In this document: positions 44,162-53,008 of the stretch, piece by piece
How the letters are laid out: every line of letters starts with the position of its first letter
Numbering within the stretch: position 1 is the stretch's first letter
From: Exiguobacterium indicum HHS 31
GTDB taxonomy: Bacteria > Bacillota > Bacilli > Exiguobacteriales > Exiguobacteriaceae
DNA: 64,000 nucleotides
Reading direction: 5' to 3'
NCBI RefSeq assembly: GCF_001939065.1
Contig: NZ_MPSZ01000001.1
Location: 992,001 to 1,056,000 of the forward strand
The notes under the pieces: model-generated
Database searches by the model: none
What the model was told of the DNA's origin: nothing
What the model saw: only the letters and a program-made list of their open reading frames with translations
Program-made: the position numbers and the translations under genes

Positions 44162-46567
44162 GTGTCCGTGATGCACGGGGCTATTTTACTGCCCATATTG
44201 ATCAGTCTTTTCATTCCGCTTCTAGCGAAACGCCTTCCGAACATTCATACCGGTTGGTTTGTACTTGTCGTACCTGTACTGCTCGTTTCGTATTTCAGCC
44301 GCTTTCTCGCTGGTACGATGTCAGGTGAGACCTTTACGGCACGCATGCCGTGGATACCATCGCTCGGTATCGATTTCGTCACGTATCTCGACGGACTCGG
44401 CTTATTGTTCGCACTATTGATCACAGGAATCGGCTCACTCGTCGTTCTTTATTCGATTTTTTATTTAGATGCGAAAAAAGAATCACTCGGAACATTTTAT
44501 GTCTATCTGTTGATGTTCATGACCGCCATGCTTGGCGTCGTGCTGTCAGATAACATGATCGTCCTCTATCTGTTCTGGGAATTAACGTCGATTTCGTCGT
44601 TCTTATTGATCGCCTATTGGTACGAGCGGGAACGTTCTCGTTACGGCGCTCAAAAATCGATGCTGATCACCGTCTTCGGTGGACTAGCGATGCTTGGGGG
44701 AATCGCGATTCTCTCAACACTCAGTGGATCGTTAAGTATTCGTGAGACCTATGCGTCGCTTGAATCGATTCAAGGTGAACCCTTCTTTTCGGTCGCCCTC
44801 GTTTTATTCTTGCTAGCTGCCTTCACGAAATCGGCTCAATTTCCGTTCCACATCTGGTTACCGGATGCGATGGAAGCACCGACCCCTGTCAGCGCCTACT
44901 TGCACTCGGCAACGATGGTCAAGGCAGGGTTGTATCTTGTCGCTCGTTTCAGTCCGATTTTTGCGGATGAGTCGCTCTGGTTCTATCTCGTCTCATCTGT
45001 CGGAATATTCACCTTATTCTGGGGTTCACTCAATGCGGTGAAACAACATGATTTGAAAGGAATCCTTGCTTACTCGACGATTTCTCAGCTTGGATTGATC
45101 ATGTCCTTGCTCGGACTCGGAGCAGCCGCCTTGCACGTTGACGCGTTAGATGACGGATTATATACGATTGCGACAGTCGCTGCGATCTTCCACCTGATCA
45201 ACCACGCGACGTTTAAAGGCAGTCTCTTCATGATGGCGGGAATCGTCGATCACGAGACTGGTACTCGCGACATTCGGAAGCTCGGTGGTCTTGCGCAACT
45301 CATGCCGATTTCGATGACGATTGCGATGATCGGGACCCTTTCGATGGCGGGGATTCCACCATTCAATGGTTTCTTAAGTAAAGAGATGTTCTTGACAGGT
45401 GTACTTGAAGTTTCAGGATCTGACTTGTTCCACTTACCTTCTTACGGTTGGATCATTCCTGTACTCGCCGTCGTCGGAAGTATCTTTACATTCGTCTATA
45501 GCATCTTGATCGTCCGCAGAACGTTCTTCGGTAAGCGTCAAGACGACAAGTTACCGAAAACACCACACGAGGCACCGATTGGCATGTTGATTCCACCTCT
45601 CGTCCTCGTCTCGCTTGTCGTCATCATCGGACTCTTCCCGAATATATTATCGGATACGTTGATCCGACCAGCAGTCGAAGCGATCTTACCGCAAGTCGTT
45701 GATGCCGGTGGCAAGATTGATGTGCATATTTCAATGTGGCACGGATTCAATACTGAATTATTCCTGACACTCGTGATCATCAGTGCTGGCGTCATCTTGT
45801 ATAAAACATTGCCACGCTGGCAATCGCTTTACAACCGGATACCACGTGCCGTCTCCTTGAATCATCAATATGACGCCTTGTTACGTCGTGGTGAACAGAC
45901 ATCGACAAAAATCCATGATACGGTCATGACCGGATACATGCGGTCGTATCTCGTCTACATCTTCGGATTCATCGTCATCTTGATCTTGACGGCATTATAC
46001 GGGTTTGATGCCTTCCGCTTCGCGGTTGATCCAATCAGCTCGATTGACGCGTATGAGATCATCCTTGCACTCGTTCTCGTTTCGAGTGCACTCTCGATCA
46101 CCTTTGCGCGTTCACGACTGACATCGATCATCTTGCTCGGTGTAACAGGTTATACGGTCGCTCTGTTCTTCGTCTTGTTCCGAGCGCCAGACCTTGCCTT
46201 GACGCAACTCGTCATCGAGACAGTATCGGTCGCTCTGTTCCTGCTCGTTTTCTATCGTTTACCGGAAATCAGCCGGAAAGAAGAGCGCATTCCGTTCAAG
46301 CTCGGCAACGCCTTGATTTCGGCACTCGTCGGATTGACGGTGACACTCGTCGCACTTGCTTCTCTCAGCCAACGATCGTTTACTTCAATCGCCAAATATT
46401 ACATCGATAATGTCGCTGATCTTGCCGCTGGCGGTAATATGGTCAACGTCATTCTCGTCGACTTCCGTGGCTTTGATACGTTGTTTGAGATTGCCGTTCT
46501 CGCACTTGCCGGAATCGGAATTTACACGATGATTAAATTCAGACGAACAGGAGGGATGGATAAATGA
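44162..46567 (+). CDS. mrpA: Mrp Na+/H+ antiporter subunit A
   Basis: 801 aa from the GTG after AAAGGAGGG; the longer upstream frame has no ribosome site and runs through the leader stem. Related to respiratory complex I NuoL, with about 20 membrane helices. The large N-terminal proton-channel domain carries GLGLLFALLITGIGSLVVLY and the conserved Lys-Glu region LHSATMVKAGLYL. The C-terminal MrpB-like extension is present. Length equals B. subtilis MrpA. First of seven subunits that exchange cytosolic Na+ for external H+. Confidence 0.96.
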   Translation: MSVMHGAILLPILISLFIPLLAKRLPNIHTGWFVLVVPVLLVSYFSRFLAGTMSGETFTARMPWIPSLGIDFVTYLDGLGLLFALLITGIGSLVVLYSIFYLDAKKESLGTFYVYLLMFMTAMLGVVLSDNMIVLYLFWELTSISSFLLIAYWYERERSRYGAQKSMLITVFGGLAMLGGIAILSTLSGSLSIRETYASLESIQGEPFFSVALVLFLLAAFTKSAQFPFHIWLPDAMEAPTPVSAYLHSATMVKAGLYLVARFSPIFADESLWFYLVSSVGIFTLFWGSLNAVKQHDLKGILAYSTISQLGLIMSLLGLGAAALHVDALDDGLYTIATVAAIFHLINHATFKGSLFMMAGIVDHETGTRDIRKLGGLAQLMPISMTIAMIGTLSMAGIPPFNGFLSKEMFLTGVLEVSGSDLFHLPSYGWIIPVLAVVGSIFTFVYSILIVRRTFFGKRQDDKLPKTPHEAPIGMLIPPLVLVSLVVIIGLFPNILSDTLIRPAVEAILPQVVDAGGKIDVHISMWHGFNTELFLTLVIISAGVILYKTLPRWQSLYNRIPRAVSLNHQYDALLRRGEQTSTKIHDTVMTGYMRSYLVYIFGFIVILILTALYGFDAFRFAVDPISSIDAYEIILALVLVSSALSITFARSRLTSIILLGVTGYTVALFFVLFRAPDLALTQLVIETVSVALFLLVFYRLPEISRKEERIPFKLGNALISALVGLTVTLVALASLSQRSFTSIAKYYIDNVADLAAGGNMVNVILVDFRGFDTLFEIAVLALAGIGIYTMIKFRRTGGMDK

Positions 46568-47004
46568 AAAAGCAGACAAAAAAGCATACGAATGACGTCA
46601 TCTTAGAGTCCGCGACTTCCTTTATCACGTTCATCATCTTCCTGTTTGCTGTCTACTTGTTCTTTGCTGGACACTATACGCCAGGTGGCGGTTTCATTGG
46701 TGGTCTTGTGACGGCGTCTGCTCTTGTCTTGATCTTACTTGCTTACGACATCAAGACGTTACGCCGGATTTTGCCATTCGACTACAAATGGATCACGGCT
46801 CTTGGCATGTTGATTGCCGTACTGACGGCTTCAGGAGCGCTTGTCTTTAACGTCCCGTTCTTCACACATGCACATGACTATTTCAACCTACCGTTATTCG
46901 GTAAGACATCACTTCATACGGCGATGTTGTTTGATCTTGGTGTTTATCTTGTTGTAGTCGGTGTGACGATGACGATTATTCAAACGATTGGGGAGAGTGA
47001 TTAA
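46564..47004 (+). CDS. mrpB: Mrp Na+/H+ antiporter subunit B
   Basis: 146 aa. Four membrane helices, with the conserved [20 protein letters not shown]. It overlaps mrpA by 4 bp, as typical for this operon. Confidence 0.95.
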   Translation: MKKQTKKHTNDVILESATSFITFIIFLFAVYLFFAGHYTPGGGFIGGLVTASALVLILLAYDIKTLRRILPFDYKWITALGMLIAVLTASGALVFNVPFFTHAHDYFNLPLFGKTSLHTAMLFDLGVYLVVVGVTMTIIQTIGESD

Positions 47005-47005
47005 T

Positions 47006-47347
47006 ATGGAAATCATCATGGCGATCGCCGCAGGCATCCTGACGATGTGTGCCATTTATCTCATTCTTTCGAAAAGTATTCTTCGCATTATCATCGGAAC
47101 AGGGTTGCTCAGCCACGCTGCCCATCTACTCGTCATGACGATGGGTGGATTAAAACGAGGCGCGGCTCCGGTCTTAAAGGACGGCGTGACTTCCTATACG
47201 GATCCACTACCGCAAGCACTCGTCTTGACCGCCATCGTCATCAGCTTTGGTGTCACTGCCTTTTTCTTGGTACTCGCTTATCGTGCCTATCAAGAACTCG
47301 GAACCGATAATATCGAAGAGATGAAAGGAACCGATTCGAATGATTAA
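47006..47347 (+). CDS. mrpC: Mrp Na+/H+ antiporter subunit C
   Basis: 113 aa, NuoK-like with three helices ([36 protein letters not shown] and the [20 protein letters not shown] block). I started it at the ATG following GGGGAGAG, not the upstream in-frame Met. It overlaps mrpD by 8 bp. Confidence 0.94.
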   Translation: MEIIMAIAAGILTMCAIYLILSKSILRIIIGTGLLSHAAHLLVMTMGGLKRGAAPVLKDGVTSYTDPLPQALVLTAIVISFGVTAFFLVLAYRAYQELGTDNIEEMKGTDSND

Positions 47348-48827
47348 CTTACCGCTACTACCAATCATCATCCCTTTGTTGACGGGTGTCATCTTGATGT
47401 TTTTCCCGAGACACCTCAAAGGACAACGAATCGTTTCCCTCTTTTCGACGATTTTGACTGTCTGTGTCTCCATCTATCTTGTGCTGACTGTCCGGTCGAA
47501 CGGCATCTTAACAGTCACACTCGGTAGCTGGCCAGCACCTTTTGGTATCACACTCGTCTCTGACATACTATCCGCTTTACTCGTCACGACGACGAGCATT
47601 CTTGTTCTTTGTATCATCTGGTATGCCATTGTCTACTTGAGCGTTTCCTATCAACGATACTACTATTTCATCGCCGTTCAATTCCTGCTCGTTGGTGTCA
47701 ATGGTGCCTTTACGACAGGTGATATCTTTAACATGTTCGTCTTCTTCGAAGTCTTCCTGATTTCGTCTTATGTCTTGATCGTTCTCGGCGGGAAACCGGC
47801 ACAATTACGAGAATCGCTGAAGTATCTTTTGATCAACGTCATCTCGTCCGCATTATTCGTCATGACGGTTGCCTTCTTGTACGGAATCATCGGATCACTC
47901 AGCATGGCGGATATCAGTCAAAAGATTTCAGAGGTCGGACAGCCGGCAATCCTAAACGTCATCGCCTTGTTATTCCTGATCGTCTTCGGATTAAAAGGTG
48001 CGATCTTCCCGCTCTACTTCTGGTTACCTGGTTCTTATCAAGTACCGCCGACGCCTGTTCTTGCTCTGTTCGGTGCCTTGCTGACGAAGGTCGGGGTCTA
48101 CGGGATTTTACGGACGTATAGTTTGTTCTTCTCAAATGAGATTGGAACGATTCATCAAATCTTAAGTATCCTTGCTCTCAGTACGATCATCATCGGGGTG
48201 ATCGGTGCGCTTGCGACACGGGATGCGAAGCAAATCATCATCTACAACATCATCGTCGCAGTCGGGGTCATCTTGTACGGGGTTTCCCTCATGACACCGC
48301 AAGCACTAGAAGGTGCGATTTTCTACCTTCTTCATGATATGTTGATCAAAGCCGCTTTATTCCTTCTCGTAGGGATCATGGTCGGAATTGCCGGCTCGAG
48401 TAAACTGAAAGATATGGGAGGGATGATCAAAACCTATCCTGTACTAGGTTGGACGTTCTTCATCGCGGCGTTATCACTTGCCGGGATTCCACCGCTCAGC
48501 GGGTTCATTGGGAAATTCCTGATTGTTCGTGGTGGTATTGAAGCTGGTGAGTTGATTGGACCGATCATCGTCTTACTATCAAGTCTGCTCGTCTTGTATT
48601 CCGTCGTTCAATTGTTCATGCGTGCCTTTTGGGGAACACCGAAGACCTACTCGGGTGATAAACAAGCGCTTGTTCCCAAGCTGCTAGTTCCTACGATTGT
48701 CTTAGTTGCGCTCAGCATTCTCTATGGAGTAGGTGCTGAGGCGATGCGTCCACTGATTCAACAAGCCGTCGAACCGTTGACGAATCCAACGCTCTATATC
48801 GATGCCGTACTAAAAGGAGGTCGTTAA
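47340..48827 (+). CDS. mrpD: Mrp Na+/H+ antiporter subunit D
   Basis: 495 aa, NuoN/NuoM-like, about 14 membrane helices. The channel region includes [20 protein letters not shown] and the block with Lys/Glu lining residues ([17 protein letters not shown]). Overlaps mrpC by 8 bp; a 3-bp gap to mrpE. Subunits A and D form the proton channel pair. Confidence 0.96.
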   Translation: MINLPLLPIIIPLLTGVILMFFPRHLKGQRIVSLFSTILTVCVSIYLVLTVRSNGILTVTLGSWPAPFGITLVSDILSALLVTTTSILVLCIIWYAIVYLSVSYQRYYYFIAVQFLLVGVNGAFTTGDIFNMFVFFEVFLISSYVLIVLGGKPAQLRESLKYLLINVISSALFVMTVAFLYGIIGSLSMADISQKISEVGQPAILNVIALLFLIVFGLKGAIFPLYFWLPGSYQVPPTPVLALFGALLTKVGVYGILRTYSLFFSNEIGTIHQILSILALSTIIIGVIGALATRDAKQIIIYNIIVAVGVILYGVSLMTPQALEGAIFYLLHDMLIKAALFLLVGIMVGIAGSSKLKDMGGMIKTYPVLGWTFFIAALSLAGIPPLSGFIGKFLIVRGGIEAGELIGPIIVLLSSLLVLYSVVQLFMRAFWGTPKTYSGDKQALVPKLLVPTIVLVALSILYGVGAEAMRPLIQQAVEPLTNPTLYIDAVLKGGR

Positions 48828-48830
48828 TTC

Positions 48831-49307
48831 ATGGCATTTCAAGTCTTGCTCAACTTATTTCTTGCATTCTTGTGGATGTTTCTCTCAAACAATTTCTCGG
48901 CCTCCGGTTTCGTCATCGGTTACGCGCTAGGGCTGATTGCGATGTTCGCTTTCCGTCGCGGCTTCAAAGGTCGCTTTTATCTCGGACCTGTCGTCGCACT
49001 CGTCCTATTGTTTTTCCGCTTTCTCTACGAGCTTGTCGTCGCGAACATCGATGTCTTGAAAATCATTTTAAAGCCGAAGTTAGATATTCAACCTGGTATT
49101 TTCGCCTATGAGACCGAACTCGATCAACCGTGGCAAATCACGTTGCTGTCAATGCTGATCACGCTGACACCGGGAACGCTTGTCGTTGATATCTCGGATG
49201 ATAATAAGACACTCTACATTCATGCACTCCACATGCCAGAGGTCGATGAAGCGGTCGCTTCGATTCGTGATAGTTTTGAGAAAGCCATTCTGGAGGTGAG
49301 TCGGTGA
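48831..49307 (+). CDS. mrpE: Mrp Na+/H+ antiporter subunit E
   Basis: 158 aa. Two or three N-terminal helices followed by a cytosolic MnhE-type domain (LKPKLDIQPGIFAYETELDQ, then LSMLITLTPGTLVVDISDD). AAGGAGG before the ATG; overlaps or abuts mrpF at its stop codon. Confidence 0.94.
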   Translation: MAFQVLLNLFLAFLWMFLSNNFSASGFVIGYALGLIAMFAFRRGFKGRFYLGPVVALVLLFFRFLYELVVANIDVLKIILKPKLDIQPGIFAYETELDQPWQITLLSMLITLTPGTLVVDISDDNKTLYIHALHMPEVDEAVASIRDSFEKAILEVSR

Positions 49308-49591
49308 TGTTCGATATTTTAATCTATATCGCACTCGGGGGTGTCTTTCTCTCGATGCTTGGTCTGTTTTACCGGGTCATCAAAGGACCAAGTGTTGCGG
49401 ATCGTGTCATCGCGCTTGATTCAATTGGTATCAGCTTGATTTCAATCGTTGGACTTGTCTCGATCATCTTACGGACGAGCGACTACCTCGAAGTCATCCT
49501 GTTGATTGGTATACTCGCCTTCATCGGTACAGTTGCCTTTTCAAAATATATCGAGAAAGGAGAGATCATCGAACGTGATCGCAACCAATGA
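49307..49591 (+). CDS. mrpF: Mrp Na+/H+ antiporter subunit F
   Basis: 94 aa, three helices; the conserved RVIKGPSVADRVIALDSIGI follows the first. Start at ATG 49307 overlapping the mrpE TGA by one base, with GGAGG 10 bp upstream; GTG 49304 is an alternative. Confidence 0.92.
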   Translation: MFDILIYIALGGVFLSMLGLFYRVIKGPSVADRVIALDSIGISLISIVGLVSIILRTSDYLEVILLIGILAFIGTVAFSKYIEKGEIIERDRNQ

Positions 49592-49949
49592 ATTGATCGT
49601 CGCGGTCTTCGCCTTGCTCGGTATGGGATTTAGTCTCGTCACCGCGCTTGGTCTGATCCGCTTACCGGATGTCTATACGCGTGCTCACGCTGCATCTAAA
49701 AGCGCGACATTAGGTGTCATGTCGATTTTAATCGGCGTCATCATCTATTTCGTCACTGAAGATGGATTCTTCTCCTCTCGTGTCGTTCTCGGCATTCTGT
49801 TCGTGCTCATCACAGCACCAATTGGAGGACATCTGATCGCTCGTGCTGCATATTACAGCAATGTGCCGCTATGGAAATCGTCTGTTCGAGACGACTTGTC
49901 CCAGAACAAAGAACATGTGGAACCAAAGAAACGTCAAGATGATGTATAA
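49575..49949 (+). CDS. mrpG: Mrp Na+/H+ antiporter subunit G
   Basis: 124 aa from GTG 49575 (AAAGGAGAG upstream), length identical to B. subtilis MrpG; the longer ATG frame is not supported. MnhG-like with three helices and the hallmark LIRLPDVYTRAHAASKSATL. It overlaps mrpF by 17 bp and ends the operon. Confidence 0.93.
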   Translation: MIATNELIVAVFALLGMGFSLVTALGLIRLPDVYTRAHAASKSATLGVMSILIGVIIYFVTEDGFFSSRVVLGILFVLITAPIGGHLIARAAYYSNVPLWKSSVRDDLSQNKEHVEPKKRQDDV

Positions 49950-49962
49950 ATATCGCTATGAC

Positions 49963-50000
49963 AAAACCCTCGCTTCCATTCACGGAAGCGAGGGTTTTTT
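49963..50000. terminator. Terminator of the mrp operon and of nsrR
   Basis: AAAACCCTCGCTTCC pairs with GGAAGCGAGGGTTTT over a 6-base loop, with T6; convergent genes. Confidence 0.92.
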
Positions 50001-50002
50001 GA

Positions 50003-50446
50003 TTAGGAACGCTGTAAAGATGAGGCAGCAAACAAGAGTGCCAACTCATCACGATTATCTAGCAATTCTTCTAATGTATGCTGTTCCAGTTCCCGGATAA
50101 AAGCTCGAAGCGCTCGTCCGAGCACACCTTTTAGACGGCATCCTGGTTCGATGACACAATGACCGTTGCTTCCAAAACACTCGACGATATCCATCGGTTC
50201 CATCTCCCGAACGACTTTCCCGATGTTGATGTCTTTTGGCTCACGAATCAAACGGAGTCCGCCTGACCGACCTCTTGTTGATTCGACATAGCCAAGTTTC
50301 GCTAATTGTTGTGTTACCTTCATTAAATGGTTGGATGAGATGCCATAATGCTTGGCAATCTGCGGCATTGGTGTGATAACATCCCGGTGCACCCCGAGAT
50401 ACATCAACACACGTAGTCCATAATCCGTATACTGTGTAATTCTCAC
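50003..50446 (-). CDS. nsrR: Rrf2-family nitric-oxide-type repressor (NsrR-like)
   Basis: 147 aa from the GTG after GGAGTGAG. The N-terminal HTH (RITQYTDYGLRVLMYLG) and recognition helix ISSNHLMKV are typical. The cluster ligands are present as Cys90, Cys97 and Cys103 (VECFGSNGHCVIEPGCRLKG), as in B. subtilis NsrR, which binds a [4Fe-4S] cluster and senses nitric oxide. No nitrosative target gene (hmp, nas) is adjacent, so regulation is at a distance. Confidence 0.9.
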   Translation of the reverse strand: MRITQYTDYGLRVLMYLGVHRDVITPMPQIAKHYGISSNHLMKVTQQLAKLGYVESTRGRSGGLRLIREPKDINIGKVVREMEPMDIVECFGSNGHCVIEPGCRLKGVLGRALRAFIRELEQHTLEELLDNRDELALLFAASSLQRS

Positions 50447-50603
50447 GATCCTCACTCCATTCCTTCCCAAAACTGCACTGTTATCGTACCATGAAATACG
50501 AAACTGACTACATTGTTTTGTCTCATGATTCGAAATTCTGATAAACCTCTATAGGGTTTACGTATGGAATGAAATATTGGATTTAAAATACGAGTTTTAA
50601 AAA

Positions 50604-50645
50604 CAAAAAACTATTCCTCCTTTCCTGTTCGAAAGAAGAAATAGT
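50604..50645 (-). terminator. Terminator of the glycerophosphodiesterase gene
   Basis: On the minus strand, CTATTTCTTCTTTC pairs with GAAAGGAGGAATAG (one mismatch), followed by T6. Confidence 0.82.
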
Positions 50646-50662
50646 ACTGTTTCGTTTTTACT

Positions 50663-51559
50663 TTATTTTTTGTACAGCCCTTTCACGACATCATTGAAAC
50701 GGTCGGCATAGTTCGTAAAGACACCTGTAACACCATAATCAAGCATACGTACCATATCCGCTTTTTCATTGACAGTATACGGGTGAAGTAATAAATCATG
50801 CGCGCGAATCGCTGAGACGTTCTCACGTGTCAACGCTTTGAAGGAAGGACCGACACCGACCGCATACTGACGGATTGCAGTCAATCGATCATCCGTCAAT
50901 GCCTTGACTTCGTTCGCTTCCATCAACTGAATAAGCGGTACATTCGGATCCATGGCTTTGACTTTTTGAAGACTTGCTTCACTGAACGATTGAATTAAGA
51001 CTTGACCCGGTTTTACACGATCACTCGATAAATCATAAGCTTTTAAGGTATTCAATAACTTCTCTTCCATACCTGGATAAACCTCTGGCGATTTTGTTTC
51101 AATATAATAGTTCGCATGCTTTCCATATGTCGAGAAAATTTCTTCAAGTGTCGGCACTTTTAATCCAGCGTACTCTTTTCGAGCAAGTGAAGGGTTTACT
51201 TCATTGAACCAGCTTCCTGCATCAAGCTTCTTGATTTCTTCAAGTGTCTTGTCTTTGACAGCACCCGTCCCATCTGTCGTCCGATCAACCGTTTCATCGT
51301 GCATCGCAATCAATTGACCATCTTTTGTCATCTGTAAGTCAATCTCGATGTAATCCGCTTTGAATGTCTTATGTCCCATTTCATAAGCTGGCATCGTATG
51401 CTCTGGTGCATACCCTGAAGCTCCGCGGTGAGCGACGTTGATGATTCGATTTGGATCGAGCAATGATTTTCCTTTTGATTGTGCACCGACATCTTCTGTC
51501 GGAAAACCTGTACTTAATATCGCGCCTGCAGCCATCGTTAACCCAAATTGTTTCAACAT
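50663..51559 (-). CDS. glpQ: Exported glycerophosphodiester phosphodiesterase
   Basis: 298 aa. A short signal sequence of about 26 residues ends at VGAQS; no lipobox. The GDPD barrel has HRGASGYAPEHT (His of the active site), the metal ligands in YIEIDLQMTKDG and the second His in AMHDETVDRTTDG. It would hydrolyse glycerophosphodiesters outside the cell to glycerol-3-phosphate plus alcohol, likely for phosphate or carbon supply. Monocistronic, AAGGGGG before the ATG. Confidence 0.9.
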   Translation of the reverse strand: MLKQFGLTMAAGAILSTGFPTEDVGAQSKGKSLLDPNRIINVAHRGASGYAPEHTMPAYEMGHKTFKADYIEIDLQMTKDGQLIAMHDETVDRTTDGTGAVKDKTLEEIKKLDAGSWFNEVNPSLARKEYAGLKVPTLEEIFSTYGKHANYYIETKSPEVYPGMEEKLLNTLKAYDLSSDRVKPGQVLIQSFSEASLQKVKAMDPNVPLIQLMEANEVKALTDDRLTAIRQYAVGVGPSFKALTRENVSAIRAHDLLLHPYTVNEKADMVRMLDYGVTGVFTNYADRFNDVVKGLYKK

Positions 51560-51679
51560 AATTGATTCCCCCTTGAAATATTCTTACAATACCTATCCTA
51601 AGTCGTATGTATGAAGCTGATATAGAGAAAATGTAAATGTCATTTCGTGATTTGATGACAAAGTGTTATTACGACATAG

Positions 51680-51711
51680 AAAAAGACCCGTTCGATCAAA
51701 CGGGTCTTTTT
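51680..51711 (-). terminator. Terminator of the odhAB operon
   Basis: AAAAAGACCCGTT pairs with AACGGGTCTTTTT; near-perfect. It follows odhB on the minus strand. Confidence 0.9.
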
Positions 51712-51716
51712 GAAAC

Positions 51717-52973
51717 TTACGCTTCGAAAATCAATGACTCTGGATCTTCAAGCAAATCTTTGATGTGCTTCAGGAACGTAACGGCTTCTTTTCCATCAAC
51801 GATTCGGTGGTCGTAGGAGAGTGCGACATACATCATCGGACGGTTTTCCATCCGTTCAGCATCAATCGCGACAGGACGCAAGTTGATTGCATGCATCCCT
51901 AGAATCGCGACTTGTGGACCGTTTAAGATCGGTGTCGACATGAGTGAACCGAACGTACCACCATTCGTGATCGTGAACGTACCACCCGTCAAATCAGATA
52001 GACCGAGTTTGTTGTCACGCGCCTTGACAGCGAGTTGAATGATATCTTTTTCAATCTCAGCGAAGTTCTTCTTGTCCGCATCACGTACGACAGGAACGAC
52101 GAGACCGTCCGGTGCTGAGACCGCAATCCCGATATCGTAGAATTTCTTCAGGACGATTTCATCCCCTTGAATCTCAGCATTCAAGTATGGCATCTTTTTA
52201 AGTGCTGCAACTGCTGCTTTCGTAAAGAATGACATGAAGCCGAGTTTGACTTCGTTTTCCTTCACGAATTTCTCTTGGCGACGTTTACGTAGTGCCATGA
52301 CCGCTGACATATCGATCTCATTGAATGTCGTCAACATCGCTGCCGTTTGTTGAACTTCAACGAGTCGGTTCGCAATCGTCTTACGACGGCGTGACATCTT
52401 GATTCGCTCTTCCGGTTTCCCAGGAGCGGCTGCAGGTGCTGGTGCCGGTGTAGCGGGTTTCGTAGGAGCCGGTTTTGCTTGCTCACGTGGTGCTACTTCA
52501 AACGTCGCGACGTCTTGGACGCGGATGCGACCAAGTGGATCTTGCGTCGCCACTTGCGCTAAATCGATTCCTTTTTCACGAGCCAGTTTACGGGCAGCAG
52601 GTGAAGCAATCGGACGATCCGCAACAGATGTACTTTCAGTCGCTGCTGCAGCCACCGGTTGTTCCGCTTTTTCTTCTGCTTTTGGTGTCTCTTTTGGCGT
52701 TTCTTGTACTGGTTCTGCCGCAGCCGGTTTTGGAGCCTCGCCACCAGCAGAGATGACAGCAATCGTTTCCCCGACGCGAACTGTATCTCCTTCAGCAGCC
52801 ATCACTTCCGTCAACGTACCTGCTTCATCTGACGGTACTTCGATGTTGACTTTATCTGTCTCGAGCTCAACGATGGCTTCCCCTTTTTCCACGTGATCAC
52901 CTGGTTGTTTTAACCAAGACGCCACCGTTCCTTCAGTAATTGATTCGGCAAGTTCTGGTACTTTGATTTCCAT
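51717..52973 (-). CDS. odhB: Dihydrolipoyl succinyltransferase E2 of 2-oxoglutarate dehydrogenase
   Basis: 418 aa. One lipoyl domain (lipoyl Lys in [11 protein letters not shown]), an Ala/Pro/Glu-rich linker, a small E1/E3-binding domain ([19 protein letters not shown]), then the acyltransferase core with the catalytic His/Asp in [12 protein letters not shown]. It passes the succinyl group from lipoate to CoA in the TCA cycle. Gap of 35 bp to odhA upstream. The E3 subunit (lpd) is not in the window and is presumably shared from another locus. Confidence 0.96.
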   Translation of the reverse strand: MEIKVPELAESITEGTVASWLKQPGDHVEKGEAIVELETDKVNIEVPSDEAGTLTEVMAAEGDTVRVGETIAVISAGGEAPKPAAAEPVQETPKETPKAEEKAEQPVAAAATESTSVADRPIASPAARKLAREKGIDLAQVATQDPLGRIRVQDVATFEVAPREQAKPAPTKPATPAPAPAAAPGKPEERIKMSRRRKTIANRLVEVQQTAAMLTTFNEIDMSAVMALRKRRQEKFVKENEVKLGFMSFFTKAAVAALKKMPYLNAEIQGDEIVLKKFYDIGIAVSAPDGLVVPVVRDADKKNFAEIEKDIIQLAVKARDNKLGLSDLTGGTFTITNGGTFGSLMSTPILNGPQVAILGMHAINLRPVAIDAERMENRPMMYVALSYDHRIVDGKEAVTFLKHIKDLLEDPESLIFEA

Positions 52974-53008
52974 CGTATTCTCCCCCTATGACTCGATTCT
53001 ATCTTAAG